From Acidobacteriota bacterium (GTDB lineage Bacteria; Acidobacteriota; Holophagae; Thermotomaculales; Thermotomaculaceae): a DNA stretch of 8,229 nucleotides. The first letter of the stretch is position 1. Every line of letters begins with the position of its first letter. Below are positions 1 to 7,462 of the stretch, in pieces. Made by a program: the position numbers and the translations under genes. The DNA is taken from positions 1-8,229 of the forward strand of contig JALWHA010000262.1 of assembly GCA_027038695.1 (NCBI GenBank). Direction: 5' to 3'. Below the pieces are notes generated by a model. That model was given only the letters and a program-made list of their open reading frames with translations. It ran no database searches and had not been told where the DNA came from.

Positions 1-1214
1 CTATAAATGTTTTAAAACTGTGTAACGGCGTCAACTCAATAGAGGATATTCTCAATATTGTTAAAGATTACTATCCGGAAATGTCTGAGGATGATTTTGA
101 AAGAAAAATATTTTCTTTTTTTAAGGAGATTTCTAAGTTTACTTTTCTTTCTATCCCCAAAAAACAGTCTAAGGTTGACGTTGATTTAAATAATTGTAAG
201 CATCTGGTGACTCCTCAACATTTAAGTATAGAATTAACTGACGGATGTAATTTAAGGTGCGTTTTTTGTTATTTAGGCACAAGAAAGAAGGATAGAAAAT
301 TTAAATTTATTGAAAAAGATAAATTGCTTGATTTTCTTGAGATCTGCTATATTCACGGTCTTTCTGTAGTGGAATTAACCGGTGGAGAACCTTTGTTGCA
401 TCCTGATTTTATTGAAATATTCAATTATTGTGCAAAAAAGTTTGATATAGTGGGTGTCCTGACTAACGGCCTTTTGTTAAAAGAGAACAAGGTAAAAGAG
501 TTAAGCAAGTATAAGGATAAGATCTTTGTAAATATAAGTTTGGATAGTTATGATGAAAAAATGCACGATTATTTAAGAGGTGTTAACGGTGCTCACAAGG
601 CTGCCGTTAACGCTATAAAACTTTTGAGTAAATACAGCATTAAATCAAGGGCTGCAATGACGGTGGTTCCCGAAACGGTTGGTCAAATTACGGAGACAAT
701 GAAGTTTGCGAAAGAAATCGGTGCTACTTATTTTAACTACAATCCTGTTTTGCCTTTCGGGTACGGAGAAGAATTGAAGGGCTCAAAGTTTGATTGGGAT
801 ACTTTAACTGAGGAGACAAGGAAGTATCTTTACCAAACAGAACTTAATCTTTTTGAAAATTACAACGATTATATTCCGTATGTAGATAACATTGATGAAA
901 TAAAGAATTGCGGTGCAGGATTTAAATCGTTTTCTTTGGATGCTCACGGAGAGTTGAAGTTATGCGCTATGGGAGGCAGAAACGAATCTTTCGGCAATGT
1001 TTTTAATGAGGATTTTGAACGGCTTTTTTCTAAAGATGTTTTTAAATTATTAAGAGATCTTCATGCTCCGTCAAAGGAGATTTGTTTAGATTGTGAGTTT
1101 GCGAATTATTGTCATAAGTGTGTATTAAGGGGGATGCAAAAGTCTCAGGAAAAAAAAGAAAAATGTTATTGGGCAACAAAAAATAAGGAGAATTTACGGA
1201 AAATTTTTTCATAA
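1..1214 (+). CDS. Radical SAM/SPASM protein with N-terminal PqqD-like (RRE) domain, 5' partial
   Basis: Likely peptide-modifying radical SAM enzyme. It would cleave S-adenosylmethionine at a [4Fe-4S] cluster and act on a ribosomal peptide in the cytoplasm. The frame is open from base 3, so the Met codon at 81 is probably internal, and it has no convincing ribosome-binding site. The 26 codons before it (containing LKLCNGVNSIEDI) and the next ~25 resemble the C-terminal half of PqqD, the domain that binds RiPP leader peptides. Counting from Met81, the cluster motif CNLRCVFC gives C56, C60 and C63. GGEP, part of the SAM pocket, is at 101-104. The SPASM domain has C277, G290-x4-C295, C335-x2-C338-x5-C344-x2-C347 and C362, enough for two auxiliary Fe-S clusters. 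The membrane protein gene follows after 21 nt and an ABC exporter lies beyond. Radical SAM/SPASM is secure; the PqqD part is read from its tail only, and the substrate is unknown. Confidence 0.93.
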   Translation, partial: INVLKLCNGVNSIEDILNIVKDYYPEMSEDDFERKIFSFFKEISKFTFLSIPKKQSKVDVDLNNCKHLVTPQHLSIELTDGCNLRCVFCYLGTRKKDRKFKFIEKDKLLDFLEICYIHGLSVVELTGGEPLLHPDFIEIFNYCAKKFDIVGVLTNGLLLKENKVKELSKYKDKIFVNISLDSYDEKMHDYLRGVNGAHKAAVNAIKLLSKYSIKSRAAMTVVPETVGQITETMKFAKEIGATYFNYNPVLPFGYGEELKGSKFDWDTLTEETRKYLYQTELNLFENYNDYIPYVDNIDEIKNCGAGFKSFSLDAHGELKLCAMGGRNESFGNVFNEDFERLFSKDVFKLLRDLHAPSKEICLDCEFANYCHKCVLRGMQKSQEKKEKCYWATKNKENLRKIFS

Positions 1215-1235
1215 AGGGGGAAAGGAGTTAGCATT

Positions 1236-1616
1236 ATGAAAACAGCAATTTGTATCCTTATCGGCCTTGCGCCTTTTCTTGACTTTTTTCGGATAGGAAG
1301 GGTATTATTTTTAATGAGCAATAAGAAGACTTTCCATGTTAATAACTCTGAGTTTGATATGCTGTTAATGAAATTGTCCTTTAATCTAAAATTGCTTATT
1401 TCAGTTATAGGTATGATTTCGGTTTTGTTCTTATCTGATGACTTAGCGGAGATTATTTTTCTCGCATCTTTCGCCCTTTTTGTTAACTATGTCCTTTTTG
1501 TTCCTAAGATTAGAGAGTTTTTTACTCGAAATATTCCTTTTGTAAAATGGTTAGGCGGGCTATATCTTCCTTTATGTTTGTTCGTGTTGGCAAAGGTGAT
1601 CGGAAATGTATTATGA
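1236..1616 (+). CDS. Small integral membrane protein of unknown function
   Basis: I do not recognise this 126-residue protein. It is very hydrophobic, with probable membrane segments near residues 3-18, 51-67, 70-89 and 106-124. A polar stretch at 28-48 and a basic loop near 90-104 (KIREFFTRN) separate them. The ATG at 1236 is preceded by AAAGGAG at a suitable distance, so the start is well supported. The gene sits 21 nt after the radical SAM gene and its last 11 nt overlap the ABC ATPase gene, so it is very probably translated with the exporter. From context it could be an accessory membrane subunit of the exporter, a membrane maturation partner or an immunity protein. None of these is shown by the sequence itself. 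Confidence 0.8.
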   Translation: MKTAICILIGLAPFLDFFRIGRVLFLMSNKKTFHVNNSEFDMLLMKLSFNLKLLISVIGMISVLFLSDDLAEIIFLASFALFVNYVLFVPKIREFFTRNIPFVKWLGGLYLPLCLFVLAKVIGNVL

Positions 1617-2379
1617 AAAAAAGAAAAACTCGTTGTTAAAATTAGAGAATGTATCAAAGAAAATAAGGGATTCTTATATTCTGAAAAGTGTAAGCATTGA
1701 TGTTGAAAGGGGGGATATCTTCGGTTTTATAGGCCCTAACGGTGCAGGTAAGACTTCTACTATAAGGGTTATCGGAAATATATATTCGGTAACGTCAGGA
1801 AGGATAGAGATATCCGGTAGTACAGATTTAGATATGGTAATTAAATCTGGTAAGGTTTCTTTTACTTTAGACAGCCCTATGCTTTATCCTAAGTTGACGG
1901 TTTACGAAAATATAAATTATTACGCATCTTTTTTTCCGATCTCAAATATCAAGGAATCAATTGATCTTTGGTTAAAGCGGTTTGATATTGAGAAGTATAG
2001 AAATACTAAGGTGAGCGAATTATCAAAGGGTAACAGACAAAAGGTTGCTTTGGCAAGGATGTTAGTTTCTGACGCTGAACTTTATATTTTAGATGAACCT
2101 TATGTTTCATTGGATATTGATAGTCAGTTTTTGCTTTCAGAGGTTATTAAAGAGGAAAATTCAAGGGGCAAAACCTTTTTTATTAGTTCTCATAATATGC
2201 CTTTGCTTGAGAGGTTATGTTCAAAAGTGGCTTTTATAGAAGGCGGTTCAGTGATCTTTCAGTCAAATATAAACGATATTGAGCAAGATATCTCTCTTAA
2301 AAATTCTTCTGCAATTAAAGATGGAGAGTATAGTTTGTTGGAGAGATTATACTTAACATTAAAGGAGACAGGGAAATGA
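1606..2379 (+). CDS. ABC transporter ATP-binding protein (CcmA-like, ABC-2 exporter type)
   Basis: Cytoplasmic ATPase that should power the permease encoded immediately downstream. In the 257 residues are Walker A GPNGAGKT (43-50), signature LSKGNRQ (139-145), Walker B LYILDEP (159-165), the D-loop SLD (168-170) and the switch histidine H196 in FFISSHNM. Two positions are unusual. The signature is LSKGN rather than LSGGQ, a common variant in the CcmA group. The Q-loop region (VSFTLDSPMLYPKLT) has Asp89 where Gln or Glu is expected. The start overlaps the end of the preceding membrane protein gene by 11 nt, with AAGGTGAT upstream as ribosome-binding site. Its stop overlaps the permease ATG (ATGA), indicating coupled translation. 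Likely substrates are a peptide product of the upstream radical SAM enzyme or a toxic peptide; this is inferred from position only. Confidence 0.95.
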   Translation: MYYEKKKNSLLKLENVSKKIRDSYILKSVSIDVERGDIFGFIGPNGAGKTSTIRVIGNIYSVTSGRIEISGSTDLDMVIKSGKVSFTLDSPMLYPKLTVYENINYYASFFPISNIKESIDLWLKRFDIEKYRNTKVSELSKGNRQKVALARMLVSDAELYILDEPYVSLDIDSQFLLSEVIKEENSRGKTFFISSHNMPLLERLCSKVAFIEGGSVIFQSNINDIEQDISLKNSSAIKDGEYSLLERLYLTLKETGK

Positions 2380-3020
2380 ATTTTAAATTTGTATTTAATG
2401 TGGTTGAAAAAGAAATGATCGTTCTTTTAAGGCAGAAAAATACATTTTTTGCTATATTGGTTTACCTTGCTCTTATTTTCTTTTATTTTTCTAAAATGCC
2501 TTTAAGCAATAGTGCTCTTGCCCCTTATCTGTTCGGTTTTTTGTCCTTTGTTATCACTATTTTCTTTTTATCCTCAAATATTCTTTACTACGAAAAGGCT
2601 TCCTCCCTGTTGGAATTTTCTTTATTTTCCCCATTGTCTTTAGGGGAGATGTTATTAGGTAAGACTATTTTTATTTTAATGGTTTCTTCTATTATTAGTT
2701 TTCTTTCCCTTGTTATCCTTTCGCTTAAAGGAAGTTTTCATATCGGTGCTTATCTTCCTATTATCTTGGTTAGTTATGCTCTTTTAAGTGTTATTTTTAT
2801 TCCGATAGTAAATATTATCGGGTTTGTTCAGTTATTTTTCGGGCAGACGGCTTCTGTTGTTGTTAATATAGCGCTTTTTGCAATGTTGTTTAAGTCATAT
2901 ACATTAGTTCAATATTTTACATCTCATAAAACGGTTTTAATAGGGGTGATTTTAGTGTTATACATAATTCCTTTAATTTTTATTAACTTCCTATCTCCCG
3001 AAAATGTGTTAAAATCATAA
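2376..3020 (+). CDS. ABC-2-type transporter permease
   Basis: Membrane subunit partnering the preceding ATPase. It has 214 residues with about six hydrophobic segments (near 23-39, 50-69, 97-117, 124-150, 158-178 and 186-206). Between the second and third is the cytoplasmic stretch YYEKASSLLEFSLFSPLSLGE followed by MLLGK (71-96). It matches the usual ABC-2 pattern of a charged start, a Leu-rich centre and a Pro, ending in a conserved Gly-Lys. The start at 2376 overlaps the ATPase stop by 4 nt and has AAAGGAG shortly upstream. At 214 aa it is a short member of its class, probably working as a homodimer. Family assignment is firm and the transported substrate is unknown. Confidence 0.92.
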   Translation: MNFKFVFNVVEKEMIVLLRQKNTFFAILVYLALIFFYFSKMPLSNSALAPYLFGFLSFVITIFFLSSNILYYEKASSLLEFSLFSPLSLGEMLLGKTIFILMVSSIISFLSLVILSLKGSFHIGAYLPIILVSYALLSVIFIPIVNIIGFVQLFFGQTASVVVNIALFAMLFKSYTLVQYFTSHKTVLIGVILVLYIIPLIFINFLSPENVLKS

Positions 3021-3039
3021 AAAAAAGTTTCGGGGGCTT

Positions 3040-3252
3040 ATGATAAAAAACAGAATCAAGGTGTTTAGGGCAATACATGATTTAACTCAGGAACAACTTG
3101 CGCAAAAGATAGGTGTTTCAAGGCAGACCATAAATTCAATTGAAAAAGGCAAGTTTGTTCCCTCAGTTTTAATTGCTTTAAAGATGTCAAAACTCTTCGG
3201 TGTTACCGTAAACGAGATTTTTTCCATTGAAAGTGAGGAAGAGAATGAATAA
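3040..3252 (+). CDS. XRE/Cro-CI family helix-turn-helix regulator (YozG-like)
   Basis: A 70-residue protein that is essentially only a DNA-binding domain. The helix-turn-helix lies at about residues 16-36 (LTQEQLAQKIGVSRQTINSI), followed by EKGKFVPS and a second helical pair through LFGVTVNEIF. This is the typical compact Cro/CI-like repressor layout seen in YozG-type proteins. The C-terminus is acidic (ESEEENE). The gene starts 19 nt after the permease stop with a G-rich site (GGGGG, 3032-3036) upstream, and overlaps the next gene by 8 nt. Such regulators are often encoded next to a small membrane protein, as here, and commonly control their own operon. I did not identify an operator. Confidence 0.93.
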   Translation: MIKNRIKVFRAIHDLTQEQLAQKIGVSRQTINSIEKGKFVPSVLIALKMSKLFGVTVNEIFSIESEEENE

Positions 3253-3574
3253 AGCGGTTCTTGATAATTATTTCTATCACAACATAGTTGACATTATTAC
3301 CGGGTTGGCGATAGTTATATGTTTTTTTGTTTATCCTCAGAAGGCTATTGCCTGTTTTGCTTTGTACGTGTTTCATATTTTTATTAAAAAAAAGCCTGAC
3401 GAGAGGGAGTTTATACTTATTACTAAGACTTACGCTTATACTTTTAATTTTGTTATCGGCATTTTAGGTTTATTTATGATTTGTTGTAATCAATATTTTG
3501 TTCCTGTTTTATTGTTAGGGATATGTTTATTGTTAAGAGGTGTGATAGGAGCGGTTGTTTTTTCCTATTTTTGA
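3245..3574 (+). CDS. Small membrane protein with KKPDERE motif (DUF2178-like)
   Basis: From ATG at 3245 this gives 109 residues with about four hydrophobic segments (near 13-30, 32-46, 63-80 and 84-105). A cytoplasmic loop carries KKPDERE at 49-55. The DERE loop in a small multi-pass protein encoded beside a YozG-like XRE regulator is typical of DUF2178-type proteins, whose function is not established. I prefer ATG 3245 over the in-frame TTG at 3227. GAGG at 3235-3238 lies 6 nt before the ATG, whereas the TTG has no ribosome-binding site. The overlap with the regulator gene suggests translational coupling. It may sense or modulate membrane state for the regulator; that is inference from repeated genomic pairing. 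Confidence 0.82.
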   Translation: MNKAVLDNYFYHNIVDIITGLAIVICFFVYPQKAIACFALYVFHIFIKKKPDEREFILITKTYAYTFNFVIGILGLFMICCNQYFVPVLLLGICLLLRGVIGAVVFSYF

Positions 3575-3602
3575 TAACAAATTTTCAATATAACCGTATA
3601 AA
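3571..3602 (+). promoter_or_regulatory. Weak candidate promoter before the Yip1-MacAB operon
   Basis: The 56-nt gap between the two operons holds TTGATA (3571-3576) and TATAAA (3597-3602). The spacing is 20 nt, longer than the usual 16-18. A TATAAC at 3589-3594 is an alternative -10, but it is too close to that -35. No terminator hairpin is visible in the gap, so transcription may also read through from the upstream genes. Confidence 0.25.
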
Positions 3603-3630
3603 AGTTAAGAAAGGTTTAAAGGGGGAATAG

Positions 3631-4317
3631 ATGGATTCTTTCAAAAATGCTTTTGAGGTAATTACCTCTCCTTTTAGTGGTTTTAAACAGTTAAAAAAGA
3701 AAAAGACTTTTTGGCTTCCTTTTTTGTTAACGCTTTTACTTACAACAGGAACATTTACTTATTATTCCTTTAATGTTGATTTGAAATATGTTATAACTCA
3801 GCAAATTGAAAGAAGCGGAAAATTAGACCAACTTCCTAAAGAACAGGTGGATAAATTAATTGATATGCAGGCAAAAATGGGAAAATATTTTATGCCTATC
3901 GGAGCATTTGTAGGTTCATTCGTATATCTTTTGTTTGTAGGGCTTTATCTATTTGTTATGGCAAAGATCTTCACATCAGATCTTACTTTTAAAGATGCGC
4001 TTGTAATTACCGGCAACTCGTTTTTTATTTATTTTTTATCTTCAATAATTTTTTTAATAATCCTTTTGGTTACAGATTTTAAAACTTCTCCTATAAATGC
4101 TTTGATGCCGTCTAATTTATCTTATTATTTTTCCTACGATACTTTAGGCAAAAAGATGTATACCTTATTTTCCAAAATTGATATCTTTAATTTTTGGTTT
4201 GTATGGTTATTGGGTGCAGGGTTTCATGTTTTCACTGAAGAAAGTTTGACAAAATCAATGTTGACTGTATTTGTGCCGTATATTTTATTGATTCTTTTGG
4301 CTGTTTTAATGGCATAA
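3631..4317 (+). CDS. Yip1-family integral membrane protein
   Basis: The 228-residue protein starts with an N-terminal cytoplasmic segment (ITSPFSGFKQLKKKKTFWLP), a recurrent opening of bacterial Yip1-domain proteins. Membrane segments lie near 26-47, 88-113, 124-148, 183-200 and 207-227. A hydrophilic, partly helical stretch at 50-86 follows the first. Bacterial Yip1 proteins have no settled biochemical role. They are frequently encoded immediately before an adaptor, ATPase and MacB-permease set, exactly as here, suggesting an accessory role for that pump. The start has AGGGGG (3620-3625) at suitable spacing. The adaptor gene follows after 38 nt. Confidence 0.85.
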   Translation: MDSFKNAFEVITSPFSGFKQLKKKKTFWLPFLLTLLLTTGTFTYYSFNVDLKYVITQQIERSGKLDQLPKEQVDKLIDMQAKMGKYFMPIGAFVGSFVYLLFVGLYLFVMAKIFTSDLTFKDALVITGNSFFIYFLSSIIFLIILLVTDFKTSPINALMPSNLSYYFSYDTLGKKMYTLFSKIDIFNFWFVWLLGAGFHVFTEESLTKSMLTVFVPYILLILLAVLMA

Positions 4318-4355
4318 CCTGTATTTTAGACGATTGATTTTTAAAAGGGATAGAT

Positions 4356-5498
4356 ATGAAAAAGTATTTGATAATAGTTATTGTTACAGTTGTGTTAATT
4401 GTAGCCGGAGTTTTGAAAAACAGAGACACGGGGAAATTTGTAAAAGTTGAAAAAGTTAAAGAGAAAGATATTAGTGAAACCGTTTCCTGTACGGGGTCGG
4501 TTAAGCCTGTTAAAACTGTAACCATAATGTCGGAAGTGATGGGAAGGATTGTTGAACTCCCTGTTAAGGAAGGGGATTTTGTACAAAAGGGAGACTTGCT
4601 CTGTAAAATTGACGACAAGAATTTTAGGAGTGAAGTTGAGAGACTAAAAGCTGAGTTAAAAAGACAGCGTCTTGTTTTTGAGCAATTAAAAGTTGATGCA
4701 GAGCAAGCCAAAAGAGATTTTTTGAGAAGCAAGAAACTCTTTAAGGCGGGAATTCTTTCTAAAGACGATTTTGAAAAAGCGAAAAACGATCTTGAAAGCA
4801 AAACCTTGAGAGTGAGGCAACAGGGATACTCCTTAAAACAAACGGAGGCTAATTTATCTAAAGCAAAGGAAAATCTTTCCAAAACGAGGGTTCTATCACC
4901 TATTGATGGTAAAATCACAAGCCTGAAAAAGGAAATCGGGGAACAGGTTATTCAGGGCACAATAAACAATCCAGGTTCAATAATAATGGTAATAAGCGAT
5001 ATGAATAAGCTGGAATTAGAAGTTAATGTTAATGAAGTTGATGCTGTTATGCTAAAAAAGGGAATGGAATCAAAGATATACCTTGATTCTTTTGAGGATA
5101 AAGTGTTTAAAGGCAAGGTTAAGCAGATATCCGAATCCGCCGAAAAACCTGTAGGCAGAGATGTTTCTTTGTTCAAGGTTAAAATTGATTTTCAAAATTC
5201 AAACAATAAGATAAAACCGGGGATGAATGGTAGAGCAGAGATAAAGGTAAAAGAAAGCAAAAATGCCCTGGTGGTTCCTATTGAAGCGGTAAGAAAAGAC
5301 GATAACGGCAAAGAGTATTGCTTTAAAATTGTTAATAAAAGAGCAAAAAAGGTATATGTAAATACCGGTATTTCAAATGATTTTGAGGTAGAAGTTAAAA
5401 AAGGCCTTAAAAAAGGGGATGCGGTTATTACCGGGCCTTACAGAATTCTTAAAACGCTAAAAGACGGAGACAGGGTCAAAGTCAAAAATGAAAAATGA
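4356..5498 (+). CDS. Periplasmic adaptor / membrane fusion protein (MacA/HlyD family)
   Basis: Links an inner-membrane pump to an outer-membrane channel. The 380 residues begin with an uncleaved-looking N-terminal anchor (3-20) and no lipobox. Next come the first half of the lipoyl domain (about 57-86, VMGRIVELPVKEGDFVQKGD), a long alpha-hairpin coiled coil (about 88-176), the second lipoyl half (179-212), a beta-barrel (about 219-300) and a membrane-proximal domain (301-378). At the hairpin tip R124-x3-L128-x6-S135 matches the RLS motif that contacts TolC. That predicts a TolC-type partner, not encoded in this window. The last 11 nt overlap the ATPase gene. The exact substrate (antibiotic, lipid or peptide) cannot be read from sequence, so I do not assign macA. 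Confidence 0.93.
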   Translation: MKKYLIIVIVTVVLIVAGVLKNRDTGKFVKVEKVKEKDISETVSCTGSVKPVKTVTIMSEVMGRIVELPVKEGDFVQKGDLLCKIDDKNFRSEVERLKAELKRQRLVFEQLKVDAEQAKRDFLRSKKLFKAGILSKDDFEKAKNDLESKTLRVRQQGYSLKQTEANLSKAKENLSKTRVLSPIDGKITSLKKEIGEQVIQGTINNPGSIIMVISDMNKLELEVNVNEVDAVMLKKGMESKIYLDSFEDKVFKGKVKQISESAEKPVGRDVSLFKVKIDFQNSNNKIKPGMNGRAEIKVKESKNALVVPIEAVRKDDNGKEYCFKIVNKRAKKVYVNTGISNDFEVEVKKGLKKGDAVITGPYRILKTLKDGDRVKVKNEK

Positions 5499-6177
5499 TT
5501 TGTTGATAAAATTAGATAATATTGTAAAGGTTTACAAAATGGGGGATACCGAGTTAAAGGCTGTTGACGGTATCAGTCTGGATGTTTACGAAGGGGATTT
5601 TTTAGGGATTATGGGTGCGAGCGGTTCAGGGAAATCAACATTGATGAACATAATAGGTATTTTAGATAGCCCCACTGAAGGCAAGTACTATTTAAAGGGT
5701 CAGGATGTCTCTTTTTTGAAAGATTCTGAGGCTTCAAGGATAAGAAACAAAGAAATAGGTTTTGTTTTTCAGACATTTAATTTGATTAAAGGTTTAACAG
5801 CCTTTGAAAATGCTGAAACCCCGCTTATATACTCAGGTATTCCTAAAAAGCAAAGAAAGGAAATTGTTGAATACTACCTTGAAAAAATGGGCATTGCGGA
5901 CAGGATGCACCATAAACCTAATCAACTTTCAGGAGGGCAAAGGCAAAGGGTTGCTATTGCAAGGGCACTTGTTAACGAGCCTTCTTTAATTCTTGCGGAC
6001 GAACCTACAGGAAACCTTGATTCAAAAACAACTGTTGAAATTATGAACCTGTTTCACAAAATTCATGGTGAAGGCAAAACAATAGTTCTTGTTACCCACG
6101 AGCCTGATATAGGCAAAGAAACAGAAAAAACAATTATTTTAAAAGACGGAAAAGTTGTTGAGGAGATAGTAAATTGA
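5488..6177 (+). CDS. ABC transporter ATP-binding protein (MacB/LolD type)
   Basis: Cytoplasmic ATPase subunit, 229 residues, with all motifs intact. Walker A is GASGSGKST (43-51), Q-loop Gln95 in FVFQTFNLI, signature LSGGQRQRVAIARAL (147-161), Walker B LILADEP (167-173), D-loop NLD and switch His204 in LVTHEPD. The close match around the signature and the TGNLDS stretch are typical of the MacB/LolD/FtsE group, which drive mechanotransmission rather than direct transport. In enterobacterial MacB this domain is fused to the permease, while here it is a separate gene. The ATG lies 11 nt inside the adaptor gene with only a weak upstream ribosome-binding site, so coupling to adaptor translation is likely. 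Confidence 0.96.
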   Translation: MKNDLLIKLDNIVKVYKMGDTELKAVDGISLDVYEGDFLGIMGASGSGKSTLMNIIGILDSPTEGKYYLKGQDVSFLKDSEASRIRNKEIGFVFQTFNLIKGLTAFENAETPLIYSGIPKKQRKEIVEYYLEKMGIADRMHHKPNQLSGGQRQRVAIARALVNEPSLILADEPTGNLDSKTTVEIMNLFHKIHGEGKTIVLVTHEPDIGKETEKTIILKDGKVVEEIVN

Positions 6178-7391
6178 TAATAGAAAATTCAAAATTGGCG
6201 CTTCGTTCAATTCGTGCAAATAAGTTAAGGAGTTTTCTTACTACTTTAGGAATTATAATAGGGGTAGCGTCAGTTATTACTATAATTTCTTTAGTCCAGG
6301 GGATATTCAATACTATAAAAGTCCAACAAGAGCAGATGGGAACGAATATAATCAATATTCAGCCTTACAGAAAAGTGACCAATTTTTCGGATTATCTCAA
6401 AGAGCAGCCTAAATTAACAATTGAAGATGCCATGGTTCTGAAAAAACAGATTGACGAGATAGGAGGCCTTGCTCCTCTTGTATTTTCTTCTTGCAACGCT
6501 AATTCCAAAACATTAAACCATTCCTCTACGTTGTACGGTGTATATCCCATCTACCAGGATATTAATGCCAGGTATGTTGAAACCGGGAGGTTTATCAATT
6601 ACCTTGACTTAAAGCATAGACGTAAAATTTGTGTTTTAGGTAGCGAAGTTGCAGATAGCTTGAAATTAGGCGACAACCCTATAGGCAAGTTTATTTTAAT
6701 TGATAATGTTCCGGTGAAAATAGTCGGAATTATGGAAAAGAAAGGTTCTTTTTTCGGCCAGAGTATGGACGATTATGTTTTTATGCCATTTACCACTGTG
6801 ATTGACTTAAAAGGCAAAAACCTTAAAGACCACATATTTATTCAATTAACCGTAAAAAACATGAACAAAATAAACGAGGTTAAAGAGCAGATAAGGAAGG
6901 TTTTAAGAAAAAGGCATAACATAAAGGAAGGCAAAGACGATGATTTTAAGGTTCAAACCCAGGAGGATATATTAAAGAGTTTTGAAAAAACAACCTCGGT
7001 AATAACCCTGATTGTTGTGGGTATTGTGGGGATTTCCCTTATTGTCGGGGGAATAGGGATTATGAACATTATGCTTGTATCCGTAACCGAAAGAACGAAG
7101 GAGATCGGCATAAGAAAGGCGGTAGGGGCTACCAAAAAACACATCCTGTATCAATTTCTTGTTGAATCGGTTATTTTAAGCCTTACAGGCGGTGCAATAG
7201 GTATTATTATCGGATTGTTTTTGGGCTTTATTATTTCAAAGTTAATTCCTCATTTTCCAGGTATGTACGTACCGTTCTGGGGTATAATACTTGCCTTTCT
7301 TTTTTCTTCTTTTGTAGGAGTTTTATTCGGGGTATTTCCGGCATACAAGGCCGCTCAGTTAAACCCTATAGATGCTTTAAGGTACGAATAA
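6174..7391 (+). CDS. ABC transporter permease, MacB/FtsX type
   Basis: Inner-membrane subunit of the adaptor-ATPase-permease pump, 405 residues. It has the MacB topology. A first membrane helix at about 22-43 (LTTLGIIIGVASVITIISL) leads into a large periplasmic domain (about 45-270). Three helices follow near 275-300, 325-355 and 366-390. The cytoplasmic coupling stretch after the second helix, VTERTKEIGIRKAVGATKK (304-322), and the C-terminal PAYKAAQLNPIDALRYE are hallmark sequences of the family. Translation starts at TTG 6174, overlapping the ATPase stop by 4 nt. GAGGAG (6160-6165) lies 8 nt upstream, which supports this non-ATG start. No intrinsic terminator is apparent after the stop. 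Confidence 0.94.
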   Translation: MIIENSKLALRSIRANKLRSFLTTLGIIIGVASVITIISLVQGIFNTIKVQQEQMGTNIINIQPYRKVTNFSDYLKEQPKLTIEDAMVLKKQIDEIGGLAPLVFSSCNANSKTLNHSSTLYGVYPIYQDINARYVETGRFINYLDLKHRRKICVLGSEVADSLKLGDNPIGKFILIDNVPVKIVGIMEKKGSFFGQSMDDYVFMPFTTVIDLKGKNLKDHIFIQLTVKNMNKINEVKEQIRKVLRKRHNIKEGKDDDFKVQTQEDILKSFEKTTSVITLIVVGIVGISLIVGGIGIMNIMLVSVTERTKEIGIRKAVGATKKHILYQFLVESVILSLTGGAIGIIIGLFLGFIISKLIPHFPGMYVPFWGIILAFLFSSFVGVLFGVFPAYKAAQLNPIDALRYE

Positions 7392-7441
7392 GCGGTTTTT
7401 AGAAGCCTATTTCAACCAGACAGGTGTTATAGTTTTTTAAC

Positions 7442-7462
7442 TTATACATTTTTTTGGTATAA
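7442..7462. repeat. Short inverted repeat overlapping the -10 box
   Basis: TTATAC (7442-7447) and GTATAA (7457-7462) are perfect inverted copies separated by 9 nt (A, seven T, G). The right arm covers most of the -10 element. It could be an operator for a repressor, or chance in very AT-rich DNA. Being AT-only apart from one pair per arm, it would be a poor RNA hairpin. Confidence 0.35.

Noticed and set aside
81..83. ATG at 81 as the start of the radical SAM gene
   Set aside because: The frame is open to the left edge with PqqD-like sequence, and no good ribosome-binding site precedes this ATG.
3227..3229. TTG at 3227 as start of the DERE-motif membrane protein
   Set aside because: No ribosome-binding site precedes it, while ATG 3245 has GAGG at the right distance.
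4232..4918. Long minus-strand open frame of 228 codons
   Set aside because: It lies antisense to the Yip1 and adaptor genes, its translation is Ser/Leu/Phe-rich low-complexity without domain features, and the opposite strand encodes clear families.
7392..7450. Intrinsic terminator after the MacB-type permease gene
   Set aside because: Only a 3-bp ACC/GGT pairing near T runs was found; too weak to call.
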